DNA from: CAZBBB01 sp964490005
GTDB lineage: Bacteria; Planctomycetota; B15-G4
NCBI GenBank assembly: GCA_964490005.1
Contig: CAZBBB010000071.1
Location: 1 to 17,127, forward strand
Direction of reading: 5' to 3'
Length of the DNA: 17,127 bases
Of the stretch, positions 1-8,456 are shown one piece after another. Within the stretch, counting starts at the first letter, position 1, and each line of letters starts with the position of its first letter. The notes under the pieces were generated by a model, which saw only the letters and a list, made by a program, of their open reading frames with translations, did not search any database and was not told the origin of the DNA. The position numbers were made by a program, and so were the translations under genes.

Positions 1-557
1 CGGCCTCGAGCGGCGCGCGCGTCCTGCCGCAACCGGCGCGCGCCGCCGTGCTGCAGTCGACGCTGCTCGCCGCGCTGAACACCGGCCCCGCGCCCCGGCG
101 CCCGCAGCCCGCCGCGGCCGTCGCGCGCGTCGAGGCCCCGGACGCCGACTCCACCCGCCGACGGCTGCTCGTCGCCGAGGACAATCCCGTCAACCAGCTC
201 GTCACGCGCCGGCTGCTCGAGAGCCTGGGTTACCGGGCCGACTTCGTCGCCGACGGCCGCGCGGCCGTGCAGGCCTGGCGCCGGGGCGGCTACGCCGCGA
301 TCTTCATGGACTGCCGCATGCCCGTGCTCGACGGACCGGGCGCGACGCGCGAGATCCGCGCGCTCGAGGGCGACGGTTTCCGGACCCCGATCATCGCGCT
401 CACCGCCGGCGCCGGCTCGAACGACCGGGCCGAGGCGCTCGCGGCCGGCATGGACGATTTCCTCACCAAGCCCGTCGGGCGCGCCGAACTCTCGGGCGCC
501 CTCAACCAATGGCTCGGTCGGCTGCCGCGACCGAGCCCCGCTCCGGAGACCGCATGA
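1..557 (+). CDS. C-terminal part of a multi-receiver signalling protein (probable hybrid histidine kinase), 5' truncated
   Basis: The frame is already open at the window edge (first full codon at 3) and ends at 557, so only the last 185 residues are present. The first residues, up to about base 85, look like the closing helix of one receiver domain. A proline/alanine-rich linker follows, then a complete receiver domain from about 160 to 525. That domain shows the acidic pair in VAEDN (177-182), the phosphoacceptor Asp in the FMDCRMPVLDG loop (Asp codon 309-311) and the conserved Lys in LTKPV (468-470). Two receivers in tandem followed by an HPt gene is the usual layout of a hybrid kinase phosphorelay (BarA/ArcB-like); the kinase core itself would lie upstream and is not seen. 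A GTG/ATG within the frame could make a short single-receiver protein, but the open upstream frame argues for a longer product. Confidence 0.8.
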   Translation, partial: ASSGARVLPQPARAAVLQSTLLAALNTGPAPRRPQPAAAVARVEAPDADSTRRRLLVAEDNPVNQLVTRRLLESLGYRADFVADGRAAVQAWRRGGYAAIFMDCRMPVLDGPGATREIRALEGDGFRTPIIALTAGAGSNDRAEALAAGMDDFLTKPVGRAELSGALNQWLGRLPRPSPAPETA

Positions 558-925
558 GCACGCCCACGCCCCCCGCCTCGCCGATCGACGCCGCCACCCT
601 CCGCGAAGTGCACGACTGCGACGGCGACGGCACGCTGCTGCGCGAGCTGATCGTGATCTGGCACGACGACGCGCTGCTGCGCATCGCGGCGCTGCGCGCG
701 GCGCTCGCCGCCCGCGACCCCGGCGAACTGCGCGAGGCCGCGCACGCCTTCAAGTCCTCCTGCGCGCAACTGGGCGCGCTGTTCCTGTCGGGTCTCTGCA
801 AGGAGGCCGAGCAGCTCGGCCGCTCGGGTTCGCTCGAAGGCGCCGACACGCTCGTGGACGCGATCGAGGAGCAGTTCGCGCTCGCGGACGCGGCCCTCGC
901 CGAGGTGCTGCGCGCCGGCGGCTGA
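554..925 (+). CDS. Histidine phosphotransfer (HPt) domain protein
   Basis: A 123-residue, cytoplasmic, all-helical protein. The signature AHAFKSSCAQLGA places the phosphorylated histidine at His64, followed by the Lys and small residues conserved in HPt four-helix bundles (Pfam Hpt family). HPt proteins carry phosphoryl groups between the receiver of a hybrid kinase and a terminal response regulator. The ATG overlaps the stop codon of the upstream receiver protein (ATGA), so the two are translationally coupled and are very likely partners. An upstream in-frame start inside the previous gene is possible but would add a non-conserved tail. The output regulator of this relay is not evident in the window; the adjacent OmpR-type regulator is on the opposite strand and has its own kinase. 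Confidence 0.88.
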   Translation: MSTPTPPASPIDAATLREVHDCDGDGTLLRELIVIWHDDALLRIAALRAALAARDPGELREAAHAFKSSCAQLGALFLSGLCKEAEQLGRSGSLEGADTLVDAIEEQFALADAALAEVLRAGG

Positions 926-938
926 GGCGCGCCGCGGC

Positions 939-1877
939 TCAGTCGGGCAGCAGGTCGATCTCGACGCGGAAGGTCGTGCCCTCGCCCGGCGGGCTCGACA
1001 CCGAGATCCGGCCCCCGTGCGCCTCCACGATGGCCTTGCAGATCGCCAGGCCGAGCCCCGTGCCGCCGAGGTTGCGCGAGCGCGACTTCTCCAGGTGGAA
1101 GAAGCTCTCGAAGATGCGCGCCTGGTCCTTCTCGGCGATGCCGATGCCCGTGTCGGCGACCTCCAGGCGCGCCCGACCGCCGTGGCGCGCGCAGCGCAGC
1201 ACGACGCGCCCGCCCGGCCGCGTGAAGACCGCGGCATTGCCCAGCAGGTTGGTGATGACCTGCCCCAGGCGGTTGCCGTCGCCGTGCACGTCGAGCGCCT
1301 CGTCGGGCAGCTCGACCGCGAACTCGATCTGCTTGTCCGCCATGCGCTGTTCGAAGGCCAGCCCGACCTGGTCGGCGATCTCGACCAGCGAGACGCGCTC
1401 GAAGTGGAACTCCAGCGAGCGCGTGTCGAGCTTGGACAGCTCGAACAGGTCCTGCACGAGGCGCCCGAGGCGCTTGGCCTCGCGGTGGCAGACGTCGAGG
1501 TGCCTGGCGAAGTCGGGGTCGCCCGGCCCGGCCGCGCGCGCCGTCTCGAGGTAGCCCTGGATCGACGTGAGCGGCGTGCGCAGCTCGTGGCTCACGTTGG
1601 CGATCAGCCGGCGGCGCAGCTCGTCGTGCTGGCGCAGGTCCTCGTAGTTGCCGCGCAGCGTGCGCACGAGCGCGGCCAGGGCGCCCGCGATGCGGCCCAC
1701 GGCGTCGTCGGAGGCCGGCGGCAGGGCGCGCTCGAGATCGCCCGCCGCCACGCGGCCGAGCGCGTCCGCGAGGCGGCGCAGGCGGGCGCGCAGGCGCAGG
1801 TGCAGCACGACGAGCACGACCGCGACGAGCGCCGGCACGCCGAGCAGGGCCGCCTCGGGGAGCGTGAGCGCGAGCAC
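939..1877 (-). CDS. HAMP-containing sensor histidine kinase
   Basis: A 312-residue inner-membrane kinase. From the N-terminus: one hydrophobic segment (about residues 4-26), a HAMP linker (about 28-80), a HisKA dimerisation domain with the H-box NVSHELRTPL (phosphorylated His97), and a HATPase_c domain with N-box (Asn210, Asn214), G1 box DTGIG (242-246) and G2 box GGTGLGLA (271-278). The GTG start at 1877 lies five bases downstream of the stop codon of the response regulator gene, so the pair is one operon and the kinase presumably phosphorylates that regulator. Only one membrane span and no extracytoplasmic sensor loop are visible, so the signal is probably perceived in the membrane, through HAMP, or from a partner. 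It faces the HPt gene tail to tail with 13 bases between. Confidence 0.9.
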   Translation of the reverse strand: MLALTLPEAALLGVPALVAVVLVVLHLRLRARLRRLADALGRVAAGDLERALPPASDDAVGRIAGALAALVRTLRGNYEDLRQHDELRRRLIANVSHELRTPLTSIQGYLETARAAGPGDPDFARHLDVCHREAKRLGRLVQDLFELSKLDTRSLEFHFERVSLVEIADQVGLAFEQRMADKQIEFAVELPDEALDVHGDGNRLGQVITNLLGNAAVFTRPGGRVVLRCARHGGRARLEVADTGIGIAEKDQARIFESFFHLEKSRSRNLGGTGLGLAICKAIVEAHGGRISVSSPPGEGTTFRVEIDLLPD

Positions 1878-1882
1878 GGGGC

Positions 1883-2596
1883 TCAGCAGTACGCGTCCGT
1901 GAACTTGTAGCCGAAGCCCCAGACCGTGAGCACCCAGGTCGGGCGGTTGCGGTTGGCTTCGAGCTTGGCGCGCAGGCGCTTGATGTGCGTGTCGATCGTG
2001 CGGTCGGTGCCGTCGAAGCTCTCGACGCCGGCGCGCTCGCACAGCGCGCGGCGGCTGTAGGGCCGGCCCGGCGTGAGCGCCAGGATGCGCAGGATCTCGA
2101 ACTCCTTCTGCGTGAGCTTGAGGTCCTCGCCGCCCTTGAGGGCCAGGCGCTTGTCGAGATCGACGACCAGGTCGCCGAACGCGAGCTGGTGCTCGCCGCC
2201 GCCCGGCGCGACGCGGCTCAGCATCTCGACGCGGCGGCCGAGCGCCTTGACGCGCGCGAGCAGCTCCTCGATCGAGAAGGGCTTGGTCATGTAGTCGTCG
2301 GCCCCGATCTCGAGGCCCGCGACCTTGTTGGCCTCCTCCGACTTGGCCGTGAGCATCAGCACCGGCACGTAGGTCTCGGAGTTGCGGATCTGCCGGCAGA
2401 CCTCCATGCCGTCGAGACCCGGCAGCATCAGGTCGAGGATCACGAGCTGGTAGTCGCCGTCCGCGAAGCGCTTGAGCGCCACGCGGCCGTCGGCGACGCG
2501 CGCCACGCGATAGCCGGCCTTCTCGAGATGCAGCTGCACCAGGCGCGCGATGTCGGCGTCGTCCTCGACGAGCAGGATGCTGCGGATGGCGCTCAC
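1883..2596 (-). CDS. OmpR/PhoB-family response regulator
   Basis: A 237-residue two-domain transcription factor. The N-terminal receiver has the acidic pair Asp12/Asp13, phosphoacceptor Asp55 (LVILDLMLPG), Thr83 and Lys105 (MTKPF). The C-terminal winged-helix (Trans_reg_C) domain shows the conserved LTQKEFEIL and the recognition-helix region DRTIDTHIKRLRAKL, ending in WGFGYKF. I chose the GTG at 2596 because it puts the first strand (IRSILLVEDD) at the usual distance from the N-terminus; an upstream ATG at 2635 would add a 13-residue Arg/Cys-rich stretch not typical of the family. It is the first gene of a two-gene operon with the kinase downstream. Its targets are unknown; the inverted repeat in its own upstream region is one candidate for autoregulation. 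Confidence 0.92.
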   Translation of the reverse strand: MSAIRSILLVEDDADIARLVQLHLEKAGYRVARVADGRVALKRFADGDYQLVILDLMLPGLDGMEVCRQIRNSETYVPVLMLTAKSEEANKVAGLEIGADDYMTKPFSIEELLARVKALGRRVEMLSRVAPGGGEHQLAFGDLVVDLDKRLALKGGEDLKLTQKEFEILRILALTPGRPYSRRALCERAGVESFDGTDRTIDTHIKRLRAKLEANRNRPTWVLTVWGFGYKFTDAYC

Positions 2597-2650
2597 GCGC
2601 GCCAGTCTGCGACAGGTCGCCCGGCAAGGGAACACCCCGCCGGAAAGTCC

Positions 2651-2690
2651 GAGAGCCCCCGCGAGGTCTCTCCTCCCCGCGGGGGCTCTC
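2651..2690. repeat. Perfect 13-bp inverted repeat, possible operator or leader hairpin
   Basis: The arm GAGAGCCCCCGCG at 2651-2663 is exactly complementary to CGCGGGGGCTCTC at 2678-2690, with a 14-base loop. It lies 55-94 bases upstream of the response regulator start codon. No T-run follows on either strand and no gene reads towards it, so an intrinsic terminator is unlikely; an operator or a 5' leader hairpin of the regulator mRNA fits better. Confidence 0.6.
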
Positions 2691-2915
2691 GATCCGTCTC
2701 TCTCCGTCGGGACGAGCGGCCGGACGCTCCGTGGGCTGCGGCCGCGAGCACCGTGGAGCTGATCAGGGCTCGGCGGGGCGGCAGTTCCACGACGTCCCCC
2801 GAACGGGCGTTGCGTCCGGCTTCCGTCTCGACCCGCGCACCGTACGCGGCGCGCGTGAAGCGGACGGGGCGCAATCGTGACGCGTGTGTGACGGCGGCCC
2901 GCGCGCCGCGCTTGG

Positions 2916-2921
2916 TATCCT
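2916..2921 (+). promoter_or_regulatory. Candidate -10 element upstream of the aldehyde dehydrogenase gene
   Basis: TATCCT in the context TTGGTATCCTCGCGCC stands out in otherwise GC-rich DNA, 45 bases before the start codon. The context resembles the other -10 boxes in this window. No clear -35 is visible. Confidence 0.4.
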
Positions 2922-2966
2922 CGCGCCCCCTCCTCTCTTCTCTCTCACCCGGCGCGGACGGCAGCC

Positions 2967-4496
2967 ATGCAGGACATCTTCGGCCCCCTGGGCCTCACGC
3001 ACGGCGCCGAGCACTCCGGCGCGTATGCCGGCCGCTGGATCGCCCGCCCCTCCGGCGCGACGCTCGCGTCGGAGAACCCCGCCACGGGCCGGCCGCTCGG
3101 CCGCGTGCGCCTCGCCGGCCCGGCCGACTACGAGGCCTGCGTCGCGAGCGCGCAGCAGGCCTTCGCCCGCTGGCGCGCGCTGCCCGCCCCGCAGCGCGGC
3201 GAACTCATGCGCCGTTGCGGCGAGGCCCTGCGCGCGCGCAAGTCCGAACTCGGCGCGCTGGTCTCGCTCGAGATGGGCAAGATCCTCGAGGAGGGCAAGG
3301 GCGAAGTGCAGGAGATGATCGACATCGCCGACTTCTCGGTCGGCCTGTCGCGCCAGCTCTACGGCCTGTCGATGCACAGCGAGCGCCCCGGCCACCGCAT
3401 GTACGAACAGTGGCACCCGCTGGGGCCGGTGGGCGTGATCACGGCCTTCAACTTCCCGGTCGCCGTCTGGGCCTGGAACGCCTTCATCGCCGCCGTCTGC
3501 GGCGACACCGTGATCTGGAAGCCCTCGCCGCTCACGCCGCTCACCGCGATCGCCGTCCACAACCTCGTCGACCCGGTCATGGAGGCGGCGGGCTTCGGCG
3601 GGGTGTTCAACCTGTGCGTGGCCGACGTCGACCCGGTCGGCGAGACGCTCATCGCCGACCGGCGCCTGCCGCTCGTCTCGGCGACGGGGAGCACGCGCAT
3701 GGGTCGTCGCGTGGCGCAGGTCGTCGGCACGCGGCTCGGACGCACGCTGCTCGAACTCGGCGGCAACAACGCGCTCATCGTCATGGACGACGCCAACCTC
3801 GACCTGGCGCTGCGCGCGGTCGTGTTCGGCGCGGCCGGCACGACCGGTCAGCGCTGCACGACGACGCGGCGCGTGCTGGTCCACGAGAAGATCGCCGGCG
3901 TCTTCACCGAACGGCTGCTCGCGGCCTACGGTCAGCTGCGCCTCGGCGACCCGCTGCAGCCGGGCACCCTCGTCGGGCCGCTGATCAGCGCCGCCGCGGT
4001 GCAGGCCCTGCTCGACGCGGTGAAGACCGTGCGGGCGCAGGGCGGCGAGGTGCTCTGCGGCGGCGGACGCGCGAACGTGACGGGCTGCGAAGGCGGACAC
4101 TTCGTGCAGCCGACGATCGTGCGCGCGCCGAAGGACCTGCCGATGATGCAGGAGGAGACCTTCGCGCCGCTGCTCTACCTGGTGAGCGTCGCGGACCTCG
4201 ACGAAGCGATCGCGATCCAGAACGACGTGCCGCAGGGCCTGTCGAGCGCGATCTTCACGACGCGCCTGCAGTCGGCCGAGCGCTTCCTGTCGGCGGCCGG
4301 CAGCGACTGCGGCATCGCCAACGTGAACATCGGCACGAGCGGCGCCGAGATCGGCGGCGCCTTCGGCGGCGAGAAGGACACCGGCGGCGGCCGCGAGGCG
4401 GGCAGCGACAGCTGGAAGGCCTACATGCGCCGCCAGACCTGCACGATCAACGCGACCGACGCGCTGCCGCTCGCGCAGGGCATCAGTTTCGGTTGA
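2967..4496 (+). CDS. ALDH7-family aldehyde dehydrogenase (aminoadipate semialdehyde dehydrogenase-like)
   Basis: A 509-residue cytoplasmic NAD(P)-dependent aldehyde dehydrogenase. The catalytic pair is visible: general base Glu263 in LLELGGNNA and nucleophile Cys297 in TTGQRCTTTRR. The cofactor-binding segment contains FNFPVAVWAWN and the family Lys in WKPSPLTP. The C-terminal GGEKDTGGGREAGSDSWK and MRRQTCTIN stretches are characteristic of the ALDH7 (antiquitin) branch, whose known members oxidise alpha-aminoadipic semialdehyde in lysine breakdown (AmaB in Pseudomonas) or betaine aldehyde. Length matches the family. Its only close companion is the downstream cytochrome, so there is no lysine-catabolic context, and the substrate is inferred from family alone. 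The start ATG has no strong ribosome binding site but begins the typical N-terminus. Confidence 0.93.
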   Translation: MQDIFGPLGLTHGAEHSGAYAGRWIARPSGATLASENPATGRPLGRVRLAGPADYEACVASAQQAFARWRALPAPQRGELMRRCGEALRARKSELGALVSLEMGKILEEGKGEVQEMIDIADFSVGLSRQLYGLSMHSERPGHRMYEQWHPLGPVGVITAFNFPVAVWAWNAFIAAVCGDTVIWKPSPLTPLTAIAVHNLVDPVMEAAGFGGVFNLCVADVDPVGETLIADRRLPLVSATGSTRMGRRVAQVVGTRLGRTLLELGGNNALIVMDDANLDLALRAVVFGAAGTTGQRCTTTRRVLVHEKIAGVFTERLLAAYGQLRLGDPLQPGTLVGPLISAAAVQALLDAVKTVRAQGGEVLCGGGRANVTGCEGGHFVQPTIVRAPKDLPMMQEETFAPLLYLVSVADLDEAIAIQNDVPQGLSSAIFTTRLQSAERFLSAAGSDCGIANVNIGTSGAEIGGAFGGEKDTGGGREAGSDSWKAYMRRQTCTINATDALPLAQGISFG

Positions 4497-4501
4497 GGCG
4501 C

Positions 4502-6442
4502 GTGCGGCCAGCGCGCGCCGCCGGCGCCCTGTTCGCGCTGCTCTGCGGCGTCGCGGGCTGCGGCGAGGACCGCCCGCCCGCCGCGCCCGGGGCGGCTCCG
4601 CCGACGGACGACGGAACGCTCGCGCGGGCGTCCCGCCCGGTGCCGGCCTCGATGGCGAGCTGCGCGCAGTGCCACGCGCGCATCGTCGAGGACTTCCTCG
4701 GGCACGCCATGTCCGACAGCCTCGGCCCCGCCGACGCGCCGCCGAGCGGCACGCTGCGCCAGCCGAAGACCGGCGCGACCTACGCCTTCGTGCGCGAGAA
4801 CGGCCGCACCGAGCTGCACGCGCGCGGCGCCGACGGCGCGCTGCGCCGGCAGCTCGTCGTCGGCCGCATCGGCGCGGGCCGCGTCGACACCTCCTGGGTG
4901 ACGACCGAACTCGATCCCGACGGCGCGCCGACGGGCCACCTGTTCTTCGCGCCCGTGGAGAGCATGGTCGGGCACGGCCTGGTGCTCTCGCCCTTCGAAC
5001 AGTCGGCGCACCCGGTCGGTCTCGATCAACCGGTGACGGCCCGCTGCCTCGGTTGCCACACCAACGCCGACGTCGAGGCCTCCGTCGCGGCGCGACCGGC
5101 CGACGGCCCGGCCTGGCCGCGCCACCGTCTCGGCGCCGAGCTGTTCACGACCTTGCCCGCGCTGGACTGTGCGTCCTGCCACGGCGATGCGCGAGGCCAC
5201 GCCGCGCGCATGCTCGACCCGCGGGCGGCGCCCGACGAGCCCGTCGGCCTGCCGCGCCTGTCGGAGCTGCCGGCGCCGCGGCAGCGCGACGTCTGCGCGC
5301 GCTGCCATCTCGAGGGGGACGGCTTCCTGCCGCTCGCGCCGCTGCCGCCGAGCGGCCCCATCGACGGCGAGCTGCCGGCGCTGCGACCCACGCTCGTGCC
5401 CGCACGGCCCGGCGAGGACTTCCGCTTCGTGGGACAGGTCGAGCGACTCGCGCTCTCGGCCTGCCAGCAGCGGTCCGGGCAGCTCACCTGCACGAGCTGC
5501 CACGCGCCCCACCGCTCGGTCGCGGCGCAGGGCGTCGAGAGCTTCGACGCCGCCTGCCGGCGCTGCCACGCCGACGGCGCCGACTGCGCGCGCCCGCCGG
5601 ACCTGAGCGTGCTCGCGGCCTCGGGACGGCCCGCGCGCAGCCCCGACGGCTGCGTCGACTGCCACGTGCGCCGCAGCCAACCCTTCGACATCCCCGGCCT
5701 CGTCAGCGCCGATCACTGGGTGCGACGTCGCATCGCGCCGCCCGCGACGGCGCCGGCGCGGCACGTGGCCGACCCCGGCGGCCCGCTCACCGTGTTCGAC
5801 GACGGCCGCCTGCGCGAGGCCTTCGCGACCGACGCGGGCCGCCGCTGGGTCGAGGCCCTGGCGGCCCTCGGGCTCGCCAAGCAGCAGCGCTGGGACGAGG
5901 CCGCCGCGACGCTCGACGGTTTTCCGCCGCCGGGCAGCGACGCCGCGCGCGCGCCGACCTCGCCCGCGGGCCTGCCGCCGCTCGAGCGCTGGCCGGAGTT
6001 CCACTTCGTGCGCGGCAGCGTGCTGCAGACGCTGGGACGCGCGGCCGAGGCCGAGGCGGCCTACGGCGACGCGCTCGCGCTCGATCCTCGGCACCCCGAG
6101 GCGCGCCTCGACCGCGCGGCGCTGGCGCTGGAGCGCGGCGAACTGCGCGGCGCGCTCGCCGACGCCGAACTGCTGCTCACGCTGTGGCCCGGCTCGGAGA
6201 AGCCCTGGAATCTGCGCGCGATCGCCGCCGCGCGCGGGGGCGAGTTGCCGGCGGCGGCCGGCGCGCTCAGCCAGTCGGTGCTGGCCTGGCCCGGCGACGC
6301 CGCGGTCTGGCACGAACTGGGACGCATGGCCCTGCGGCTCTCGGCCGGGCCGGCCGCGCGCGCGGCCCTCGCGCAGGCCGCACGACTGGCGCCCTCGCGC
6401 GAGGGCCTGGCCGCCGACCTCGCCGCGGCCGAGCGGCTCTGA
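4502..6442 (+). CDS. Seven-haem c-type cytochrome lipoprotein with C-terminal TPR domain
   Basis: A 646-residue exported protein. A short signal sequence ends in a lipobox (VAGC, Cys20), predicting a membrane-anchored lipoprotein on the periplasmic side. Seven CxxCH haem-attachment motifs start at residues 54, 182, 223, 265, 330, 352 and 384. From about residue 498 to the end the protein is alpha-helical with TPR-like repeats (for example a GRAAEAEAAYGDALALDP unit). This layout, a multihaem domain of the cytochrome c554-like type plus TPRs, is found in many uncharacterised bacterial proteins; periplasmic electron transfer is likely, but the donor and acceptor are unknown. The GTG at 4502 gives the best signal peptide; a TTG at 4493 overlapping the previous stop codon is an alternative. 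It follows the dehydrogenase by five bases, so they are probably co-transcribed. Confidence 0.85.
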   Translation: MRPARAAGALFALLCGVAGCGEDRPPAAPGAAPPTDDGTLARASRPVPASMASCAQCHARIVEDFLGHAMSDSLGPADAPPSGTLRQPKTGATYAFVRENGRTELHARGADGALRRQLVVGRIGAGRVDTSWVTTELDPDGAPTGHLFFAPVESMVGHGLVLSPFEQSAHPVGLDQPVTARCLGCHTNADVEASVAARPADGPAWPRHRLGAELFTTLPALDCASCHGDARGHAARMLDPRAAPDEPVGLPRLSELPAPRQRDVCARCHLEGDGFLPLAPLPPSGPIDGELPALRPTLVPARPGEDFRFVGQVERLALSACQQRSGQLTCTSCHAPHRSVAAQGVESFDAACRRCHADGADCARPPDLSVLAASGRPARSPDGCVDCHVRRSQPFDIPGLVSADHWVRRRIAPPATAPARHVADPGGPLTVFDDGRLREAFATDAGRRWVEALAALGLAKQQRWDEAAATLDGFPPPGSDAARAPTSPAGLPPLERWPEFHFVRGSVLQTLGRAAEAEAAYGDALALDPRHPEARLDRAALALERGELRGALADAELLLTLWPGSEKPWNLRAIAAARGGELPAAAGALSQSVLAWPGDAAVWHELGRMALRLSAGPAARAALAQAARLAPSREGLAADLAAAERL

Positions 6443-6457
6443 GCGCGCGCCGCTCGC

Positions 6458-6463
6458 TACACT
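6458..6463 (+). promoter_or_regulatory. Candidate -10 element immediately before larB
   Basis: TACACT in the context GCTACACTGGCGCC lies only 11 bases before the larB ATG, in the same style as the TACAAT box at 10249. If used, transcription would begin about five bases before the start codon, giving an almost leaderless mRNA. No Shine-Dalgarno sequence is visible before larB, which agrees. Confidence 0.4.
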
Positions 6464-6474
6464 GGCGCCCCGCC

Positions 6475-7247
<773 letters not shown>

Positions 7248-7251
<4 letters not shown>

Positions 7252-8456
7252 GCCGTCACGTGCACTTCGACCTCGTCGGCGGCATCGCCGGAGACATGTG
7301 CGTCGCGGCGCTCGTCGACGCGGGGGCGAGTCTCTCCGAGCTGCGGGCGCGCCTGGCGGAGTCGGGTCTGCCGCGCGCCACGATCGCGGCCGAGCGCGTC
7401 TGGCGCGGCGGCCTGGCGGGCACCGCCTTCACGGTCGCGCCCGAGGCGCAGCCGCCGTCGCGGCACTGGCGCGACATCCGCGCGCTGCTGCAGGGCGCGC
7501 GGCTGCCCGAACGGGCGCGGCGGCGCGCGCTCGACGTCTTCACGCGGCTGGCGGAGGCCGAGGCCCACGTGCACGGCTGCTCCCCCGACGACGTGCACTT
7601 CCATGAAGTCGGCGCGCTCGACTCGATCGTCGACATCGTGGCGGCCGCGCTCGCGCTCGAGCTGCTCGACGCGGACGGCTTCTCGTGCAGCGCCGTGCCG
7701 ATCTGCCCGGGGAGCGTGCGTACCGAGCATGGCGTACTGCCGCTGCCCGCCCCCGCGACCGCGCGCCTGCTGCTCGGCTTCCGGCTGCTGCCGATCGAGG
7801 GCGCGATCGAGACCGTCACGCCGACGGGAGCGGCGCTGCTCGCGTCGCTGTGCCCCGGCGGCGAGGGCGCGCCGCCGCCGCTGCGCCTGCTCGCGACCGG
7901 CGCGGGCCTGGGCAGCGCCGAACTGCCGGGGCGCCCCAACGTGCTGCGCGTGCTCGTCGGCGAGCCGGCCCCGGCGGGCGGCCGCCCGCCGCGCCACGAC
8001 GCGGTCGGGATCGAGGCGGCCATCGACGACCTCGACCCGCGCGTCTACGGGCGGCTGGCCGAGCAGCTCTTCGCCGCCGGCGCGCTCGACGTCGCGCTCG
8101 GCGCGCTGCAGATGAAGAAGGGCCGGCCGGGCACGCTCGTCACCGTCGTCGCGCGCCCCGAACTCGAGGGCGTGCTGTCCGGCGTCCTGCTGCGCGAGAC
8201 GACCTCGCTCGGCGTGCGCAGCCACGACGTCCGCCGCACCGAACTCGCGCGCCACCACGAGCGCGTCGAGACGCCCTGGGGCGCCGTCCGGCTCAAGGTC
8301 GGCCGGCTGGGCGACGAGATCCTCAACGCCTCGCCCGAGTACGACGACTGCGAAGGCCTGGCCCGCGCCGCGCGTGTCCCCGTGAAGGACGTGCTCGCGG
8401 CGGCCCTCGTCGCCGGCGCCGGCCTGCGCGACCACGGGCGCCGTCCGACGTGCTGA
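7248..8456 (+). CDS. larC: LarC, nickel-inserting enzyme of nickel-pincer cofactor synthesis
   Basis: A 402-residue cytoplasmic protein. LarC uses CTP to insert nickel into pyridinium-3,5-bisthiocarboxylic acid mononucleotide, forming the Ni-C and Ni-S bonds of the mature cofactor (a cyclometallase). The N-terminal family signature FDLVGGIAGDM (7-17) and the metal-region motif VHFHEVGALDSIVDIV (116-131) are present. The C-terminal domain carries LQMKKGRPGTLV and EILNASPEYDDCEGLA. In Lactobacillus plantarum larC is split and joined by programmed frameshifting; here it is one uninterrupted frame. The start overlaps larB by four bases and the end overlaps larE by seven, so all three are translationally coupled. 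Confidence 0.94.

Larger units (their letters stand above)
2597..2966. other. Divergent intergenic region between the regulator/kinase operon and the aldehyde dehydrogenase gene
   Basis: No convincing coding sequence lies here. A 93-codon open frame on the minus strand (2593-2874) is rich in Arg/Ala/Gly with no recognisable domain and overlaps the regulator start; it looks like chance openness in GC-rich DNA. The region must hold two divergent promoters. It contains a perfect inverted repeat (2651-2690) on the regulator side and a TATCCT box (2916-2921) on the dehydrogenase side. A pyrimidine-rich run (CTCCTCTCTTCTCTCTC) lies just before the dehydrogenase at about 2931-2947. Confidence 0.6.

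Noticed and set aside
2593..2874. A 93-codon minus-strand open frame upstream of the response regulator
   Set aside because: It overlaps the regulator start, spans the inverted repeat, and encodes an Arg/Ala/Gly-rich sequence without recognisable domain.
1985..4501. A continuous plus-strand frame running from opposite the response regulator into the cytochrome gene
   Set aside because: The part before 4502 is antisense to the regulator and out of frame with the dehydrogenase. Its codon use and composition are not protein-like; only the segment from about 4502 has a signal peptide and haem motifs.
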